A DNA stretch of 8,774 nucleotides from an archaeon (lineage in GTDB: Archaea > EX4484-52 > B79-G9). Shown here piece after piece: positions 7,579-8,774 of the stretch; position 1 is the stretch's first letter, and every line of letters starts with the position of its first letter. Both the position numbers and the translations under genes were made by a program. Location of the stretch: positions 1-8,774 of the forward strand of contig JAUVEX010000036.1 in NCBI GenBank assembly GCA_030594585.1, written 5' to 3'. The notes beneath the pieces were generated by a model, which saw only the letters and a list, made by a program, of their open reading frames with translations, did not search any database and was not told where the DNA came from.

Positions 7579-7616
7579 TTTTTAATTGCGAGTCCTACTT
7601 TACGCGCAATTAAAAA
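7579..7616. repeat. Perfect 12-bp inverted repeat abutting the TATA box
   Basis: The arms are TTTTTAATTGCG (7579-7590) and CGCAATTAAAAA (7605-7616), exact reverse complements separated by 14 nt. The TATA-proximal arm directly abuts the TATA box and covers the BRE position of the surface-protein promoter. The repeat lies in the 110-bp intergenic region between the two paralogous membrane-protein genes. It could be an operator for a dimeric regulator, with arm centres 26 bp apart (about 2.5 turns), or part of the 3' end of the upstream transcript. No classical stem plus T-run layout follows it on the - strand. The arms are seen directly; the role is inference. Confidence 0.6.
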
Positions 7617-7655
7617 GCTTGAAAATGCATTCAATTACTAAAATTTTTATGATTT

Positions 7656-8774
7656 TTAAGAATTTTCAATCTCTTCTTTTTCTTTTTTAAGCGCATCAAT
7701 CTCTTTTTTTATTTTTGATTCCTCGTTTTCAAGCTTTGTCTCTTCTGTTTCAAGCGAACCTATTTCCTGGACCAGTTTTCTTTCTTGTTTTTTGATTTTC
7801 CAGTTGTGGTATTTTTTTGTGATTTTTGCAATAGGGCCTTTTGGGCTTATTGCGGGGTCCTTTAATGTGCTGCTTTCTTTTGGCGTAAATGAGAATTCTT
7901 CTGATTTTTTTCTCTGAATATGTTTTTCTTTTTTTGCGAACTGTTTTTTAAGAAGTGCTGTAAATCCGCCCATGTTTTGTTTCAATTTGCCTGAGACTTT
8001 GTATTTTTCAATCCCTTCAATTTTACTGAATTTTCCTCTTTTTAAAAGTGATATGGATGTTTCTAAATCCCTTATTTCAATTTTAGTATCATTTATTGCG
8101 CTTTGCTTGTCTGCCATTATTTTGTTAAATGTGGCTTCGTCAATCTGCCTTTTGAAATACTGGATTTCTGTTGCTTTTCTTACTTCGGCTAATTCTCTCT
8201 CTCTCTTTCTTAAATGCATAAGCTCTTTTTTCATCCAGATATATGGAATCAGAAATTTTGTCGTGAATAAGAAAATAATTAATGATGAAAATATTCCGGC
8301 AATCAGCTCTTCTTTGTATTCGTTCAGCCACAGGATTGTTTTTAGGCCCAGTATTTCTGCCTCAAGTTTTGCCTTTTCTATTTTTGCCGCGGCTATTTCT
8401 GCTTTTAATGTTTCAAGGTCGTCGTTATTTATTGCGGTTTGTGCTTTTATGAGAATGTTTGTAAGGGTTTCATACCTTTTTTCAAGATTTTTGGTATCAA
8501 CGCCCGTGGTTTTGTATTGGGATATGGTTTGTTTTAGCGAATCTGCTTGTTCTTTTAGGTTTCTAAGGGAACCAACAGCCGGGTTTTCTTCAACAACAGC
8601 AATTAATGTTTCTGTTTCTTTAAGCGTGCCTTTTTCTGCGGTAATTGTTATGTGATATTCATTGGGCGTAGTTGTAAGGTTTGCGTAGATATCCAGAGGG
8701 ACGCTTATCTTGTTTTTTGGTTTTATCGTTGCTGAGCTGTTTGTGTCTATTTCGCAGCATTCTTTTTTTATTGT
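7656..8774 (-). CDS. Membrane-anchored coiled-coil protein, paralogue of the giant surface protein's C-terminal half (5' end outside window)
   Basis: The - strand frame is open from the right edge to the stop at 7656, giving 372 visible residues. The ATG at 8234 is internal, just after the TM helix, and is not the start. Order: an extracellular Ig-like end with DIYANLTTTP and two sequons (NSS, NLT); a helical stalk (about residues 62-150) with GVDTKNLE; a TM helix at about 155-180 (LIAGIFSSLIILFLFTTKFL); a cytoplasmic motif TEIQYFKRQIDEATFNKIMA; a basic linker with KKQFAKK and EEFSF; and a C-terminal coiled coil rich in Glu/Lys (LETEETKLENEESKIKKE). Each element has a counterpart at the same place in the giant protein downstream, so the two are tandem paralogues. 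Orientation is N-out, C-in by the sequon and lysine distribution. The missing N-terminal part probably holds further extracellular domains. No enzymatic motif is visible; a structural or receptor role is inferred. Confidence 0.8.
   Translation of the reverse strand, partial: TIKKECCEIDTNSSATIKPKNKISVPLDIYANLTTTPNEYHITITAEKGTLKETETLIAVVEENPAVGSLRNLKEQADSLKQTISQYKTTGVDTKNLEKRYETLTNILIKAQTAINNDDLETLKAEIAAAKIEKAKLEAEILGLKTILWLNEYKEELIAGIFSSLIIFLFTTKFLIPYIWMKKELMHLRKRERELAEVRKATEIQYFKRQIDEATFNKIMADKQSAINDTKIEIRDLETSISLLKRGKFSKIEGIEKYKVSGKLKQNMGGFTALLKKQFAKKEKHIQRKKSEEFSFTPKESSTLKDPAISPKGPIAKITKKYHNWKIKKQERKLVQEIGSLETEETKLENEESKIKKEIDALKKEKEEIENS

Noticed and set aside
7579..7616. Bacterial-type intrinsic terminator at the inverted repeat
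   Set aside because: The stem is AT-rich, the loop is long, and the sequence after it on the - strand is the TATA box rather than a T-run. The regulatory-repeat reading fits better.
7656..8234. A standalone 192-residue coiled-coil protein starting at the ATG at 8234
   Set aside because: The frame stays open without a stop to the window edge and upstream sequence encodes a TM helix and stalk homologous to the neighbouring protein, so the ATG is internal.
7972..8655. A 227-codon open frame on the + strand opposite the right-hand membrane protein
   Set aside because: It is the antisense shadow of a Lys/Glu-rich coiled-coil and TM region, giving a Phe/Ser-rich product. The similarity of this shadow to the one at 2966-3259 only reflects the paralogy of the - strand genes.
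1..8774. CRISPR array, tRNA/rRNA genes, insertion sequence or transposase
   Set aside because: No regularly spaced direct repeats, no cloverleaf-like sequence, and no transposase-like protein or terminal repeats were seen on either strand.

Overview
The window looks archaeal. The evidence is: a mannosyl-3-phosphoglycerate phosphatase; a single-domain KaiC-like ATPase of the type common in archaea; a very large secreted-then-anchored surface protein with dozens of N-X-S/T sequons; and AT-rich TATA boxes 26-29 nt upstream of start codons, as in leaderless archaeal transcription. Base composition is moderately AT-rich. The Pro/Gly-rich linker, Lys-rich tails and sequon-rich ectodomain would suit an uncultivated lineage such as a DPANN archaeon, but the lineage is inference only.

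Layout. Left edge, + strand: the C-terminal 162 codons of mpgP (compatible-solute synthesis), whose 3' end overlaps a convergent gene by 15 bp. The rest is on the - strand, in transcription order: (1) the C-terminal 372 codons of a membrane-anchored coiled-coil protein running off the right edge; (2) a 110-bp intergenic region with a perfect 12-bp inverted repeat abutting a TATA box; (3) a 1701-residue surface protein with a signal peptide, Ig-like and discoidin-like domains, a helical stalk, one transmembrane helix and a basic cytoplasmic tail; (4) 19 bp later, a KaiC-like ATPase with its own Shine-Dalgarno; (5) after a 41-bp gap with its own TATA box, a cytoplasmic GH15-like (alpha/alpha)6 glycosidase.

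How they may work together. The two membrane proteins are paralogues over their C-terminal halves. They share a membrane-proximal Ig-like strand pattern, a helical stalk, a TM helix, a cytoplasmic juxtamembrane motif (YF-x-RQ-x-x-E-x-TFNKIMA) and a basic tail with a KK...EFxF element. The large one is followed almost immediately by the KaiC-like ATPase. The most interesting reading is a surface adhesin/receptor whose cytoplasmic tail signals to, or is remodelled by, a dedicated KaiC-like ATPase. That is inference from operon context. The GH15-like enzyme and MpgP form a separate carbohydrate/osmolyte theme at the left end.
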